From Gelidibacter sp035515035 (GTDB taxonomy: Bacteria; Bacteroidota; Bacteroidia; Flavobacteriales; Flavobacteriaceae): a stretch of 64,000 nt of DNA. Made by a program: the position numbers and the translations under genes. This document shows, piece by piece, positions 7,914 to 17,659 of this stretch. The notes below the pieces were generated by a model. The model saw only the letters and a list, made by a program, of their open reading frames with translations. It was not told where the DNA came from and did no database searches. Positions within the stretch are counted from its first letter, which is position 1. Each line of letters opens with the position of its first letter. The DNA is taken from positions 1-64,000 of the forward strand of contig NZ_DATJCA010000177.1 in the NCBI RefSeq assembly GCF_035515035.1, read 5' to 3'.

Positions 7914-10400
7914 ATGCATAAACTATCGGTTTTTCTTTTTGTCTTATTGAGTCCTATTTTTACATTGCAAGCCCAAAAACTTCAGTCACCATCTGATTTT
8001 CTTGGTTATGAATTGGGCACTGAGTTTTCAAGGCACCATCAAGTGGTGGACTATTTTAAAATGGTAGCCGCCCAAATGCCCAATCAGGTAAAACTTGAAA
8101 CCTACGGAGAAACTTATGAAAGACGTCCACTTTACACCGCCATTATTTCATCCGAAGAGAACATAAAAAACCTTGAAACCATCCGACAAAATCACCTAAA
8201 GAATGCGGGTGTTATTGATGGAAACCCAACTTCCAATGACATTGCCGTGGTTTGGCTGAGCTATAATGTTCACGGGAATGAGGCGTCAAGTACGGAAGCG
8301 TCCATGAAAACCATTTACGCCTTATTGATAGAAAAACAAGAATGGTTGAAAAACACTGTGGTGATCATTGATCCATGCCTGAATCCTGATGGTCGTGACC
8401 GATACGTCAATTGGTACAATCAAACAAAAAGTACCCCTTATGATATTGACCAACAAGCCAGCGAACAGAACGAACCTTGGCCAAGAGGCAGAGCCAACCA
8501 CTACCTATTTGACCTCAACCGAGACTGGGTTTGGGCGAGCCAAAAAGAAACTCAGGCACGACTAAAAGTTTATAACAAATGGTTACCGCAAATTCATGTC
8601 GATTTCCACGAACAGGGCATCAATGATCCGTATTATTTTGCACCAGCCGCAGAACCTTTTCACGATATTATCACCGATTGGCAACGTGATTTTCAGACGC
8701 AGATTGGAGAAAATCACGCCAAATATTTTGACGCCCACGGTTGGCTGTACTTTACACAAGAGCGTTTTGATTTGCTCTATCCAAGTTATGGCGATACGTA
8801 CCCAACCTATATGGGCGCTATTGGAATGACCTATGAGCAAAGTGGCCAAAAAGGTTTAGGGGTCTTGAATGACGAAGGTGACATCCTAACCCTAGTCGAT
8901 CGTTTGGAGCACCATCATACAACAGGATTGTCTACGGTAGAGATGGCTTCAAAAAATGCTGAAAAACTGAATATGGAATTCAAGAAGTTCTTCGCAAACA
9001 AGAATCTCAAGTACAAAAGTTTTGTTTTGAGTGGTTCTTCTGATAAAATAGACGGACTAAAAGCATTATTGGACAAACACGAAATCACTTATGGTGCCGC
9101 AGCGTCAGGAAAGATTTCAGGGTACAGTTATAAGGACCGCAAAAACGGGAATCGCAATGTAAACTCTGAAGACTTAGTGATCAGTGCCCAGCAACCAAAA
9201 GGTCAGATGGTTCAAGTGCTATTTGAACCCCACACACATTTGGCTGATTCCATTACTTACGATATCACCGCGTGGAGTTTACCTTATGCCTATGGATTGG
9301 ATGCCCTGGCCAGCGCTAATTTAGTCGGAACCACAACTATTGGAAAGACTCAAGAATTAAATACGAAAAACACCAATGCCGTAGCGTATGTGGCTAAATG
9401 GGACCATATGAAGGACGCTGAGTTTTTAGCAGAATTATTAAAGCAAAATATCAAAATCCGTTTCACGGAAAAACCTTTAACTACTAGGAATTCGGAATCT
9501 TTTGATCGGGGCGCCCTGATTATTATCAGAGGTGACAATAAAAAAGTTGAAAATTTTGATGATATCGTGATTGCCGCCGCCAACAAGTTTAAGAGAAAAA
9601 CGGTTGCCGTTACCAGCGGATTTTCAAAAACAGGTCCTGATTTTGGATCGCCTGATGTCAAGTTGGTCAATAAACATAATATTGCAGTACTCTCCGGCAA
9701 TTACACCTCGTCTTTGGGGTATGGCGAAGTCTGGCATTTCTTTGAACAGCAATTGCATTATCCTGTCACCTCAATCAATACCGATAATTTTGCAAGAACC
9801 AACCTCGATAAATACACGGTTTTGGTCATTCCAAACGGATATTACAGCAAATTCTTCACCGATTCCAATTTGGAAAAACTAAAAAGTTGGGTCAAAAAAG
9901 GAGGTAAAGTCATTGCGATTGATGGCGCTTTAAACATTTTCGCAGATCAAAAAGATTTCGGTTTGAAGACCAACGCATCAAAGGACACTACCACCGTAAA
10001 AACTAACCTTATTGCATATGCAGAACGTGAGCGTGAGGACACTAACGATTTGATTACAGGCACTATTTTTAAAACGGAAGTGGATAATACGCACCCCTTG
10101 GCATTTGGCTATGAGAAAAACTATTATACTTTAAAATCAGGATCCAAAGCTTACAGTTTACTCGAAAAAGGCTACAACGTGGCCTATTTAGGTGATAACC
10201 CAAAGAAAGCATCGGGATTTGCCGGAAAGAACACTTTAAAAAATCTCGAGAATTCCCTGGTTTTCGGTGAAGAACGCCTTGGTCAAGGAAGCATCATCTA
10301 TATGGCTGACAACATCCTTTTTAGGAATTTTTGGGAAAATGGCAAATTATTTTTTGTCAATGCCGTTTTCTTCGTGAACAATAATGCCTTCGAATTATAA
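7914..10400 (+). CDS. Secreted M14 family zinc carboxypeptidase
   Basis: The 828-residue protein begins with a signal peptide (cleavage near residue 20, TLQAQ). The M14 zinc site is visible as NVHGNEAS (His120, Glu123), then NPDGRDR and DLNRDW, and a further zinc His in VDFHEQG. The second half (about 400-828) has a segment resembling a class I glutamine amidotransferase-like fold (IAVLSGNYTSS, then YTVLVIPNGYYS), an arrangement seen in large Bacteroidota M14 proteins. It probably trims peptides in the periplasm or outside the cell. It is divergent from bshC, and a CarboxypepD_reg gene follows 76 bases downstream. Confidence 0.88.
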   Translation: MHKLSVFLFVLLSPIFTLQAQKLQSPSDFLGYELGTEFSRHHQVVDYFKMVAAQMPNQVKLETYGETYERRPLYTAIISSEENIKNLETIRQNHLKNAGVIDGNPTSNDIAVVWLSYNVHGNEASSTEASMKTIYALLIEKQEWLKNTVVIIDPCLNPDGRDRYVNWYNQTKSTPYDIDQQASEQNEPWPRGRANHYLFDLNRDWVWASQKETQARLKVYNKWLPQIHVDFHEQGINDPYYFAPAAEPFHDIITDWQRDFQTQIGENHAKYFDAHGWLYFTQERFDLLYPSYGDTYPTYMGAIGMTYEQSGQKGLGVLNDEGDILTLVDRLEHHHTTGLSTVEMASKNAEKLNMEFKKFFANKNLKYKSFVLSGSSDKIDGLKALLDKHEITYGAAASGKISGYSYKDRKNGNRNVNSEDLVISAQQPKGQMVQVLFEPHTHLADSITYDITAWSLPYAYGLDALASANLVGTTTIGKTQELNTKNTNAVAYVAKWDHMKDAEFLAELLKQNIKIRFTEKPLTTRNSESFDRGALIIIRGDNKKVENFDDIVIAAANKFKRKTVAVTSGFSKTGPDFGSPDVKLVNKHNIAVLSGNYTSSLGYGEVWHFFEQQLHYPVTSINTDNFARTNLDKYTVLVIPNGYYSKFFTDSNLEKLKSWVKKGGKVIAIDGALNIFADQKDFGLKTNASKDTTTVKTNLIAYAEREREDTNDLITGTIFKTEVDNTHPLAFGYEKNYYTLKSGSKAYSLLEKGYNVAYLGDNPKKASGFAGKNTLKNLENSLVFGEERLGQGSIIYMADNILFRNFWENGKLFFVNAVFFVNNNAFEL

Positions 10401-10476
10401 GATACGAAAACTAACCGCTAAAGTCATTTGGCACGTCTATTTTATTTCGTATTTTAATAACAAAAAACAATAGGAT

Positions 10477-11787
10477 ATGAAAACTAAAATACATTTCGCG
10501 TGCCTCGCCTATAAAACCTATGTGCTCAGTTTGGTTTTTATTGTTTTTTGCGGGTTGACAAGTTTTTCACTCACACTATTTCAAGAGCACGAAATGGCGC
10601 AAACTTTCACCGAATATAGAGGCGTTGTGGTGGATAGCAAATCCAAAGCACCGTTATCATTTGCGACTTTAACCCTTGACGGAACGAACATCAGTACGGT
10701 GACCAATTCTGATGGCGAATTCTTATTAAAAGTTCCAAATTCCATGCTCAACAATGCTGTCAGCATCTCTTTTTTAGGATATCAAGTCAAGACAATTCCG
10801 CTTTCGAATTTAAATGGTGAGGATATTCAAATTTTACTGGAAGAATCTGTAATGCAACTTTCAGAAGTTAAAATTAACGTGCCCAAAGACGCTAGAAGCT
10901 TGGTAAAGACCGCTTTAGATAAAAAAGGAGACCATTACATCAATGAAGAGACAATAATGACTGCTTTTTATAGGGAAACCATCAAAAAAAGACGTCGCGA
11001 TGCGTCTCTATCTGAAGCCATTGTTGAAATTTATAGAGATCCTTATAGCTCCACGAAAGTAGATAAAATCAAACTTGTCAAAGCACGAAAAAGCACGGAC
11101 TATAACAGGCTAGATACCTTGGCGGTAAAGTTACAAGGCGGTCCATTTAGTGCCCTCTATGCGGACATGATAAAGTATCCTGATTATATATTTCCCGAAA
11201 ACAATCTTTCCATGTATGAATTTTCTTTTGATACCCCAACTGAAATCAATGACCGTTCTGTTTATGTAGTAAAATTCAAACAACTACCTGAGCTTGACCA
11301 ACCGTTGTATTATGGAAAGCTTTATATTGATGCCGAAACCTTTGCCTTGGTCAGCGCCATTTATAATTTGAATGTTGCCAATCGGGAAATGGCATCCAAA
11401 ATGTTCGTCAGAAAAAAACCCAATAAAGTTACCGTTTACCCCACAGAAGCTGCATATCGGGTTGATTATAGAATCAAAGACGGGAAGTGGTATTATGGCT
11501 ATAGTAACCTTCAATTGACGATGAAAGTGAATTGGAAAGGCAGATTGTTCAATAGTGTTTACACCTTAAATAGCGAAATGGCCATTACAGATTGGGCAAA
11601 GAGTCTGGATGATTCCTTTACCCGAAAAGAAACCTTACGGCCTACGGTAATTTTGAGTGAGCAAGCCTCAGGATTCTCTGATCCAAAATTTTGGGGTGAA
11701 TATAATATTATAGAACCAGAGAAATCCATTGAATCTGCCATCGATAAAATCAACAAGCAAATGGAGAAACGAAAAGGAAAAGAGTAA
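10477..11787 (+). CDS. CarboxypepD_reg-like domain protein, uncharacterised
   Basis: The 436-residue protein has an N-terminal hydrophobic segment at about 13-35, then a carboxypeptidase D regulatory-like beta-sandwich (about 47-115, with GVVVDSKSKAPLSFATL and TNSDGEFLL). The remaining about 310 residues form an uncharacterised beta-rich region that in Bacteroidota often follows this domain in envelope proteins. No enzyme motif is visible. A cell-surface or outer-membrane-associated role is inferred from the signal-like N-terminus and the domain. It follows the M14 peptidase on the same strand, which may indicate cotranscription. Confidence 0.75.
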   Translation: MKTKIHFACLAYKTYVLSLVFIVFCGLTSFSLTLFQEHEMAQTFTEYRGVVVDSKSKAPLSFATLTLDGTNISTVTNSDGEFLLKVPNSMLNNAVSISFLGYQVKTIPLSNLNGEDIQILLEESVMQLSEVKINVPKDARSLVKTALDKKGDHYINEETIMTAFYRETIKKRRRDASLSEAIVEIYRDPYSSTKVDKIKLVKARKSTDYNRLDTLAVKLQGGPFSALYADMIKYPDYIFPENNLSMYEFSFDTPTEINDRSVYVVKFKQLPELDQPLYYGKLYIDAETFALVSAIYNLNVANREMASKMFVRKKPNKVTVYPTEAAYRVDYRIKDGKWYYGYSNLQLTMKVNWKGRLFNSVYTLNSEMAITDWAKSLDDSFTRKETLRPTVILSEQASGFSDPKFWGEYNIIEPEKSIESAIDKINKQMEKRKGKE

Positions 11788-12280
11788 AGGTTATTCTCTA
11801 TTCTCTTTTTTTATTCTCCTCTAGTGCATTAAAACATATTTAAAAGAGTTTAAATAACAATCGCTGTTGATTTTTAACCTGACGTTCGAAGAATTTACGA
11901 TATGTAATTCCAATTAATTTCCAGATGTCGTGCACCACCAGTATTTATCGGAATTTTAGAGCGTAATAGTTAAAAGCTCATAAAATAGGTTTGAAAGTTT
12001 CACTTATCTGTCAGTACCGAATAATGACTGTTCAATGTCGAAATTGAGAATACTTTATTACACAAAAGACGCGGACCTGCAATTGAATTGTATAAATGAA
12101 ATAGTGCTGTTTAAAGAATTAATTTAAAGAATTAGTAACTGATCCACAAATTCATTAATAGGGGCAAAACCTTGCCCTTTAAAGCAAAAAATAAGACTTA
12201 CATTTGCAATTAAACGCTAAAAGAAAGCACCCAAATTGGCTCTTGTTTTTAGAGGATCCTGATGATAAAAAATTTTGTTT
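11788..12280. other. Intergenic region before mgtE
   Basis: This gap of 493 bases has no gene that can be supported. It contains a direct repeat of TTTAAAGAATTA near 12111-12134, a small hairpin GGGCAA-AACC-TTGCCC at 12162-12177 without a strong T-tract, and the probable mgtE promoter. No M-box or other riboswitch core was recognised ahead of the Mg2+ transporter gene. Confidence 0.6.
12199..12206 (+). promoter_or_regulatory. Bacteroidota -7 box TACATTTG of mgtE
   Basis: A perfect TAnnTTTG match lies 74 bases before the mgtE ATG, with a TTG (12172-12174) 24 bases upstream as a possible -33 element. That TTG is part of the GGGCAA/TTGCCC hairpin, so a structure or protein binding there could affect transcription. 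Confidence 0.5.
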
Positions 12281-13621
12281 ATGCAAGTTACTAAACCACA
12301 TTTTCTCGAATTAATAAAGAATAAAAAATGGCGTGAATTAAAGCGTTCTTTACAGGACATGGATGCTTTGGACCTGTCACTAATGGTGGAAAACTTCTCA
12401 AAGAATGATAAGATCATTTTATTTAGATTGTTATCCAGGGACCAGGCCAAGAACGTTTTCAAAATGCTCTCGCAATCTGATCAAGAGGAAGTCATTGAGG
12501 GAATGTCTGAGAACTCCCAAAAACTTTCGCGATTGCTCAACGATATTGAGCCTGATGATCGAACTGCATTTTTTGAAGATTTACCTAGAGACATCGCACA
12601 AAGCCTCATTGAGATGCTCTCTCCCGAAGAACGAAAAATCACCGTTCAACTTTTAAGCTATCCAAAAGATAGTATTGGACGTTTGATGACTCCTGAATTT
12701 GTAGCCATTAAAGAAGACATTAGTGTTGCCAAAGCTTTTGAACATATTAGGGAGTTTGGACAGGATTCTGAAACTTTAAACGTCATCTATATTATCGACA
12801 ACGACTGGAAGTTAATTGATGACATATCTATTAAAGACCTCATCTTAGCCAGTCCAGAACAACAGGTCTCAGAATTGCTGGATCATCGGTTTGTCTTTCT
12901 TAATGCCAAAGACGATCAAGAAACTGCCATACAGGTTTTTAAGGATTATGATCGGGAAGCCATGCCCGTTTTAAGCGAAGAAGGTGTGCTTTTAGGGATT
13001 GTTACTTTTGATGACATTCTGGATGTTATAGAGGAAGAGTCCACTGAAGATTTCCATAAATTTGGATCTATTCAAAATGCCAGCAAAAATCCACTTAAGG
13101 AGCGTATTCTTATCCTGTATAAAAACAGAATTGTTTGGCTTGTTCTTTTAGTCTTTATGAATGTTTTTTCAGGAGCAGCTTTAGCGAGCTTTGAAGATGT
13201 TATTCAGCAAGTAGTTGCTTTAGTATTCTTTTTGCCTTTATTAATCGATAGTGGCGGTAATGCCGGATCGCAATCCGCAACCCTGATGATTCGTTATTTA
13301 GCCTTGGGAGAAATCCAATTATCCGATTGGTATAAATTAATTGGCCGCGAGTTATTGGTCTCTTTTTTATTGGGATTGACCATGGCGGCCAGTGTTGCTG
13401 CCGTGGCAAGTTTTAGAGCCCCAGAAGTAATTGTTGTCGTCTGCATCGCGATGGTTTTAAACGTGATGCTTGGAAGTTTAATCGGAATGCTTTTGCCTTT
13501 TATATTTACCAAGTTAAAAATTGACCCAGCCACGGCAAGCGCGCCATTGGTAACGTCAATGTCTGATATTTGTGGGGTATTGATTTATTTCTCTCTTGCC
13601 GCACGCTATTTTGGATTCTAG
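12281..13621 (+). CDS. mgtE: MgtE family magnesium transporter
   Basis: The 446-residue protein has the MgtE order: N-terminal helical domain with repeated hydrophobic motifs (about 20-125), a tandem CBS pair (about 135-255, containing the SIGRLMTPEF entry motif) and five membrane segments from about 285, with the conserved LPLLIDSGGNAGSQSATL loop at the pore. The cytoplasmic N and CBS domains act as the Mg2+ sensor that closes the channel. The ATG at 12281 is chosen over an in-frame TTG two codons upstream. The gene converges on rimO. Confidence 0.95.
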   Translation: MQVTKPHFLELIKNKKWRELKRSLQDMDALDLSLMVENFSKNDKIILFRLLSRDQAKNVFKMLSQSDQEEVIEGMSENSQKLSRLLNDIEPDDRTAFFEDLPRDIAQSLIEMLSPEERKITVQLLSYPKDSIGRLMTPEFVAIKEDISVAKAFEHIREFGQDSETLNVIYIIDNDWKLIDDISIKDLILASPEQQVSELLDHRFVFLNAKDDQETAIQVFKDYDREAMPVLSEEGVLLGIVTFDDILDVIEEESTEDFHKFGSIQNASKNPLKERILILYKNRIVWLVLLVFMNVFSGAALASFEDVIQQVVALVFFLPLLIDSGGNAGSQSATLMIRYLALGEIQLSDWYKLIGRELLVSFLLGLTMAASVAAVASFRAPEVIVVVCIAMVLNVMLGSLIGMLLPFIFTKLKIDPATASAPLVTSMSDICGVLIYFSLAARYFGF

Positions 13622-13720
13622 ATAACGCATGCTATAGGGAAACCAAGTTTCGAAACACTATTCAAAGGAATCGATTTTTTCGAAAACCGACGTTTAGATA
13701 TAATTATCCTGTAAATATAT

Positions 13721-15028
13721 TTAGGCGGTCACCACTTCGCCATAAAGATCAAAATCTTCAGCTTCCGTAATTTTGACCATGGCAAATTCACCTGTTTTTA
13801 AATAATTCTTCGTGGCATCAATACGGACTTCGTTGTCAACGTCTGGCGAATCAAATTCCGTGCGGCCTACAAAGTAATTTCCTTCCTTACGGTCAATAAC
13901 CACTTTAAACTCCTGCCCTATTTTGGCTTGGTTCAATTCCCAAGAAATTTGAGATTGGATTTCCATAATCTGGTTGGCGCGATCTTGCTTAACATTCTGA
14001 GGCACATCATCTTCTAAATTGTAAGCATGGGTATTTTCTTCATGACTATAGGTAAAGCAACCCAAACGCTCAAAACGCATATCTTTGACCCATTGTTTTA
14101 ATTCTTGGAAATTCTCTTCAGTTTCTCCTGGATAGCCTACAATTAAGGTCGTTCTAATGGTCATTTCTGGAACTGTAGCTCTGAATTCCTTAAGTAGTTT
14201 TGTCGTTTTTTCCTTAGTGGTTCCACGACGCATGCTTTTAAGAATATCATCGGAAATATGTTGCAACGGAATATCGAGGTAATTACATATTTTTGGCTCA
14301 CGCTTCATGACATCAAGCACGTCCATTGGGAATCCGGTTGGAAATGCATAATGCAAACGGATCCACTCTACGCCTTCAACTTTAACAAGCGCTTCAAGCA
14401 ATTCGGCAAGGTTACGTTTTTTATATAAATCGAGGCCGTAATAGGTTAAATCCTGAGCAATCAAGATTAATTCCTTAACCCCTTTGGCGGCCAGTTTTTC
14501 AGCTTCAACAACGATATCTTCAATTGGCGTCGATCGGTGTTTGCCACGCATGATCGGGATGGCACAAAAACTACAAGGTCTGTCGCAACCTTCGGCTATT
14601 TTTAAATAGGCATAGTTTTTTGGGGTGGTGGTTAAACGCTCACCAATCAGTTCATGCTTATAATCGGCACCCAAGGCTTTCAATAATCCCGGAAGTTCCG
14701 TCGTTCCAAAATATTGGTCTACATTGGGAATTTCCTTTTGTAAATCTGGCTTGTAACGTTCACTCAAGCATCCGGTCACGAAAACTTTATCTACTTCACC
14801 ATCTTCCTTTTTTTGCATAAATTCAAGAATGGTATTGATGCTTTCTTCTTTTGCATTATTGATAAAGCCACACGTATTGATCACCACAATATTGCCCTCC
14901 TCTTCATGCACCACATCTTTACCGCTCGCTTTGAGTTGCCCCATAAGGACTTCACTGTCATAAACATTCTTGCTGCAACCTAAGGTTACAACGTTTATAC
15001 GGTTCTTTTTAAGCGATTTCGTTCTCAT
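13721..15028 (-). CDS. rimO: Ribosomal protein S12 methylthiotransferase RimO
   Basis: This radical SAM enzyme adds a methylthio group to an aspartate of ribosomal protein S12. The N-terminal MTTase domain has its three cluster cysteines in TLGCSKN, NTCGF and VTGCLSE; the radical SAM motif is CDRPCSFC (CxxxCxxC); a TRAM domain ends the protein. At 435 residues it matches family length, and the GCSKN motif plus the sequence around CDRPCSFCAIP favour RimO over MiaB. ATG at 15028 is chosen; an in-frame TTG two codons upstream is less likely. A TACCTTTG box lies about 20 bases upstream. Confidence 0.94.
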   Translation of the reverse strand: MRTKSLKKNRINVVTLGCSKNVYDSEVLMGQLKASGKDVVHEEEGNIVVINTCGFINNAKEESINTILEFMQKKEDGEVDKVFVTGCLSERYKPDLQKEIPNVDQYFGTTELPGLLKALGADYKHELIGERLTTTPKNYAYLKIAEGCDRPCSFCAIPIMRGKHRSTPIEDIVVEAEKLAAKGVKELILIAQDLTYYGLDLYKKRNLAELLEALVKVEGVEWIRLHYAFPTGFPMDVLDVMKREPKICNYLDIPLQHISDDILKSMRRGTTKEKTTKLLKEFRATVPEMTIRTTLIVGYPGETEENFQELKQWVKDMRFERLGCFTYSHEENTHAYNLEDDVPQNVKQDRANQIMEIQSQISWELNQAKIGQEFKVVIDRKEGNYFVGRTEFDSPDVDNEVRIDATKNYLKTGEFAMVKITEAEDFDLYGEVVTA

Positions 15029-15596
15029 ATTCAAAAAAATTAAGTGTGCAAAGGTACGGAATAAAACGATTTAAGAATGACGATTTTCGATTGATAAATT
15101 ACGGAGAGGATAAAATGAAATTGCCCGCCAGTCCGTAGCTTTCGCGAAGGCGGAAAGTTGAAGTTGAAACTTTGAAACTGGAACTTTAAGTTTTTTCTCC
15201 CTCAGATGGCGCAGATCTTCAAAGAATATAAGCTCGAATCTCTGTACAAACTTCACTTGCTTCACCTGGCTTAATTTGGTTATTTTTTCAACTTTAAAAA
15301 CCCAGCAGTTAACAAATCTTTCCTCGTTTGAAGGCGGAGTGGTTTCTGCTTCAGCAGAGAATTAGAAGTCAAGGTAGTTTTTAATTTTGATAAATTCGAT
15401 CCTTATTTTGCTATTCTCTTTGATTCCTTAGTTGTCGCTTTTGCAGAATAAACCTTTCCGTCTTCAATTCCTTTGCTGGAAATGATTCCACCTTCCCTTA
15501 AAAAGTGAAGGAATTTTTTGAGATCCATACAATTTAAAATATCACTCTTAATTTTACCTGCTCCTTTGAACTTTGAACTTTGAACTATAAAGCCAA
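15029..15596. repeat. Gene-free, repeat-dense intergenic region
   Basis: These 568 bases hold several repeat relics and no convincing gene. They include a CCCGCC...GGCGG inverted segment around 15124-15151, a GTTGAAGTTGAAACTTTGAAAC run near 15158-15180, TCTGC-TTCA-GCAGA at about 15345-15358, a segment at about 15485-15520 that on the minus strand resembles 33773-33808 (AATTCCTTC...GGGAAGGTGGA), and three tandem TTTGAAC units at about 15565-15585. Such low-complexity and palindromic relics are common between flavobacterial genes. Confidence 0.6.
15049..15056 (-). promoter_or_regulatory. Bacteroidota -7 box TACCTTTG of rimO
   Basis: On the minus strand this is a perfect TAnnTTTG match about 20 bases before the rimO ATG, predicting a leader of roughly 15 bases. 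The -33 region is weak. Confidence 0.5.
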
Positions 15597-17240
15597 TCAA
15601 TTATAGTTCTCAGGAGCCATACGACGCTTCGAAGCCTGTTCATACGAATAAGCCCAAGCTAAAAGCGAGGCTTCTGACAATGGTTTTCCTATAAAAGTCA
15701 AACCTTTAGGCTCTCCACTTTCTGTATACCCCATCGGAACCGTGATGGCTGGATATTCTGCAACCGCCGCAAATCCGGCATGATAGTTATTTATGGATAA
15801 AACACCGTCCAAATGCTCTCTATTTAATGGCGTGTCGAAAAATAATTTTCCATTGGTTTTCAAGATGTTTTTGATGGACTCAAATTCCTCATCCGTCGCT
15901 AAATCTGCAACAATTCCTGCAAATAAGCTTTGACCATAAGGCATGGTCGCGGCGGAATCTTTTTTGTTGAATGCCATGATATCTTCCACAGATTTAACGG
16001 CCAGTCTAGAGTCTCCCGAAGTTTCAATATAGTGTGGGAGATCTTTCTTCATATCCAAATTGAGAAGTCTCAAAAAATCTGGTAATTCGATTTTTTCTGG
16101 TTCAATTTCAATGATAATGGCGCCATCGGATTTTAAATCTTCAATGGCACGCACATAAAGAGAATCTTCCAACAAGGTGGTGAATACGCCAAAACGCTTG
16201 CCTTTGAGCTCAGATGTTTTAAAGTTGTTTTCGTAATAGGATATGTTATCTAAAGATTTGTTGACCGATTTTGGATCCTTATCATCAAATCCAATCATGG
16301 CGTCCAAAAGAATGGCCGTGTCCGTGACATTCTTAGCCATGGGACCAGGCGTATCCAATGTTGATGAAATAGGCACAATCCCACGCCTGCTCAACAACCC
16401 AACAGTAGGTTTCAATCCAACTCCTGAATTTTGGCTGGCGGGCGATAAAATAGATCCAGAGGTTTCAGTCCCAACCGCCGCCACACAAAAATTAGCAGCT
16501 ACAGCCACCCCACTTCCTGAACTTGATCCTCCAGTATCCATAATCTTCCGACCATACGGATTTAAGGTCTGTCCACCAACAGCACTATAACCGCTTGGAC
16601 AATCGCCACAAAAGAAATAGGCCCATTCGCTTAAATTCGCCTTTCCTAAAATGAGCGCGCCATGTTCTTTCAAGCGTTCCACAATAAAAGCATCGTTGGT
16701 ATTATTACTCTGAAAGGCTACAGCCCCGGAAGTCGTTGGCATATTAACCGTATTGACATTATCTTTCAAAAGAAGGGGCATTCCGAAAATGGGATGCTTT
16801 CGCATCTTGTTTTTAAAAGCAATATCCTTTTTTCTCGCTTCAGAAACAACATTAGGATTTAAGGAGATCACCGCGTTTAAGGAGAGATCATTTTCTCTAT
16901 CAAAAACCCTGATACGATAAAGGTAAAATTTGGTCAATTTTTCATAAGTCAATTTTCCTGATTGAATATGCTCTTGTAAGGTTGGAATATCTTGTTCTAA
17001 GACCAATGGTTTTAGAGCGATGTATTCTTCTTCAGTAAAATCCGACAACTCGTGTTCGAAGCTTTCCCAGAGGTTCGACTTATTAATATATTTTGAATCC
17101 AGCACTTTAAATTCAGTAAATTCCTTCGCAGAAATCGCACTGATGTCTGTGGTAGGCTTTTTGGTTTCCTTTACATTGTTTTCAGGGTTCTTACAAGAGC
17201 ATGCGATCATAAACGTGATACATAACAAAATGGGTTTCAT
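15597..17240 (-). CDS. Amidase signature family lipoprotein
   Basis: The 547-residue protein carries the amidase signature: catalytic Lys159 in LLLKDN, the Ser-rich TGGSSSGSG loop at 236-244 supplying the cis-Ser, and nucleophile Ser263 in GTETSGSILSPA. The N-terminus (MKPILLCITFMIACSCK) looks like a lipoprotein signal with the lipidated Cys at about position 14, so the enzyme is probably membrane-anchored in the periplasm. Family members hydrolyse amides from simple carboxamides to peptides; the substrate here is unknown, and GatA is unlikely given the secretion signal. Downstream is a repeat-rich gap. Confidence 0.88.
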   Translation of the reverse strand: MKPILLCITFMIACSCKNPENNVKETKKPTTDISAISAKEFTEFKVLDSKYINKSNLWESFEHELSDFTEEEYIALKPLVLEQDIPTLQEHIQSGKLTYEKLTKFYLYRIRVFDRENDLSLNAVISLNPNVVSEARKKDIAFKNKMRKHPIFGMPLLLKDNVNTVNMPTTSGAVAFQSNNTNDAFIVERLKEHGALILGKANLSEWAYFFCGDCPSGYSAVGGQTLNPYGRKIMDTGGSSSGSGVAVAANFCVAAVGTETSGSILSPASQNSGVGLKPTVGLLSRRGIVPISSTLDTPGPMAKNVTDTAILLDAMIGFDDKDPKSVNKSLDNISYYENNFKTSELKGKRFGVFTTLLEDSLYVRAIEDLKSDGAIIIEIEPEKIELPDFLRLLNLDMKKDLPHYIETSGDSRLAVKSVEDIMAFNKKDSAATMPYGQSLFAGIVADLATDEEFESIKNILKTNGKLFFDTPLNREHLDGVLSINNYHAGFAAVAEYPAITVPMGYTESGEPKGLTFIGKPLSEASLLAWAYSYEQASKRRMAPENYN

Positions 17241-17425
17241 GGTTTGGATTTTTATTAAAAATACTAAAAAGGAATCGATTATTCCGCGGAAGGTGCAGGA
17301 AGTCTCAATCCAGTGGATCTTATACGAAAAATTTTGTCCAAAATCGCCTTAAACCCAAAAGAAGTCGCCTAAAAAGTTATAACAGATGAAGTGGTCAGAT
17401 ATCTGAAAATATTCTAAAAAACCCG

Positions 17426-17433
17426 TATCTTTG
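17426..17433 (+). promoter_or_regulatory. Bacteroidota -7 box TATCTTTG before the 17450 cluster
   Basis: A perfect TAnnTTTG lies 16 bases before the ATG at 17450 and is a good candidate for driving the four-gene cluster up to 20525. No clear TTG -33 element was found at the right distance. Confidence 0.45.
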
Positions 17434-17449
17434 TAAAAATTTTTAACTG

Positions 17450-17653
17450 ATGAAACTCTTACTTATTACAATCGTCCTTTTAGCTCTTGGATTTGCTGGA
17501 ATTGCCATAAAAATATGGGCAAAAAAAGACGGTAAATTCGCTGGTACCTGTGCCAGTCAAAATCCGATGCTTAACAAAAATGGCGACTCTTGTGGATTCT
17601 GCGGAAAATCACCTGATCAATTTGAAAACTGTAACGAACCTCAACACTCTTAA
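17450..17653 (+). CDS. Small cysteine-rich membrane-anchored protein, uncharacterised
   Basis: The 67-residue protein has one N-terminal hydrophobic helix (about 3-23), then a short polar domain with four cysteines: FAGTC, SCGFC (a CxxC pair) and ENC near the end. The spacing could bind a metal or form disulfides, but no named family is recognised. It lies six bases before the glycosyltransferase gene and is probably cotranscribed. A start at 17450 is supported by the promoter box just upstream. Confidence 0.6.
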   Translation: MKLLLITIVLLALGFAGIAIKIWAKKDGKFAGTCASQNPMLNKNGDSCGFCGKSPDQFENCNEPQHS

Positions 17654-17659
17654 CAGTTA

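Noticed and set aside
9350..9700. Antisense frame of 116 codons in the M14 peptidase gene
   Set aside because: It is a shadow of a well-supported coding sequence and has no recognisable domain or promoter.
12162..12177. Hairpin GGGCAA-AACC-TTGCCC before mgtE as a Mg2+ riboswitch or attenuator
   Set aside because: It is a 6-bp stem without the M-box core or a T-tract, and it lies upstream of the probable promoter box rather than in the leader.
15403..15600. Small minus-strand frame of 65 codons between rimO and the amidase gene
   Set aside because: It begins with TTG, its first residues are a translation of tandem TTTGAAC repeats, another part matches a dispersed repeat also at 33773-33808, and it shows no family features.
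16243..16590. Antisense frame of 115 codons in the amidase gene
   Set aside because: It mirrors the amidase signature coding region; no independent support.
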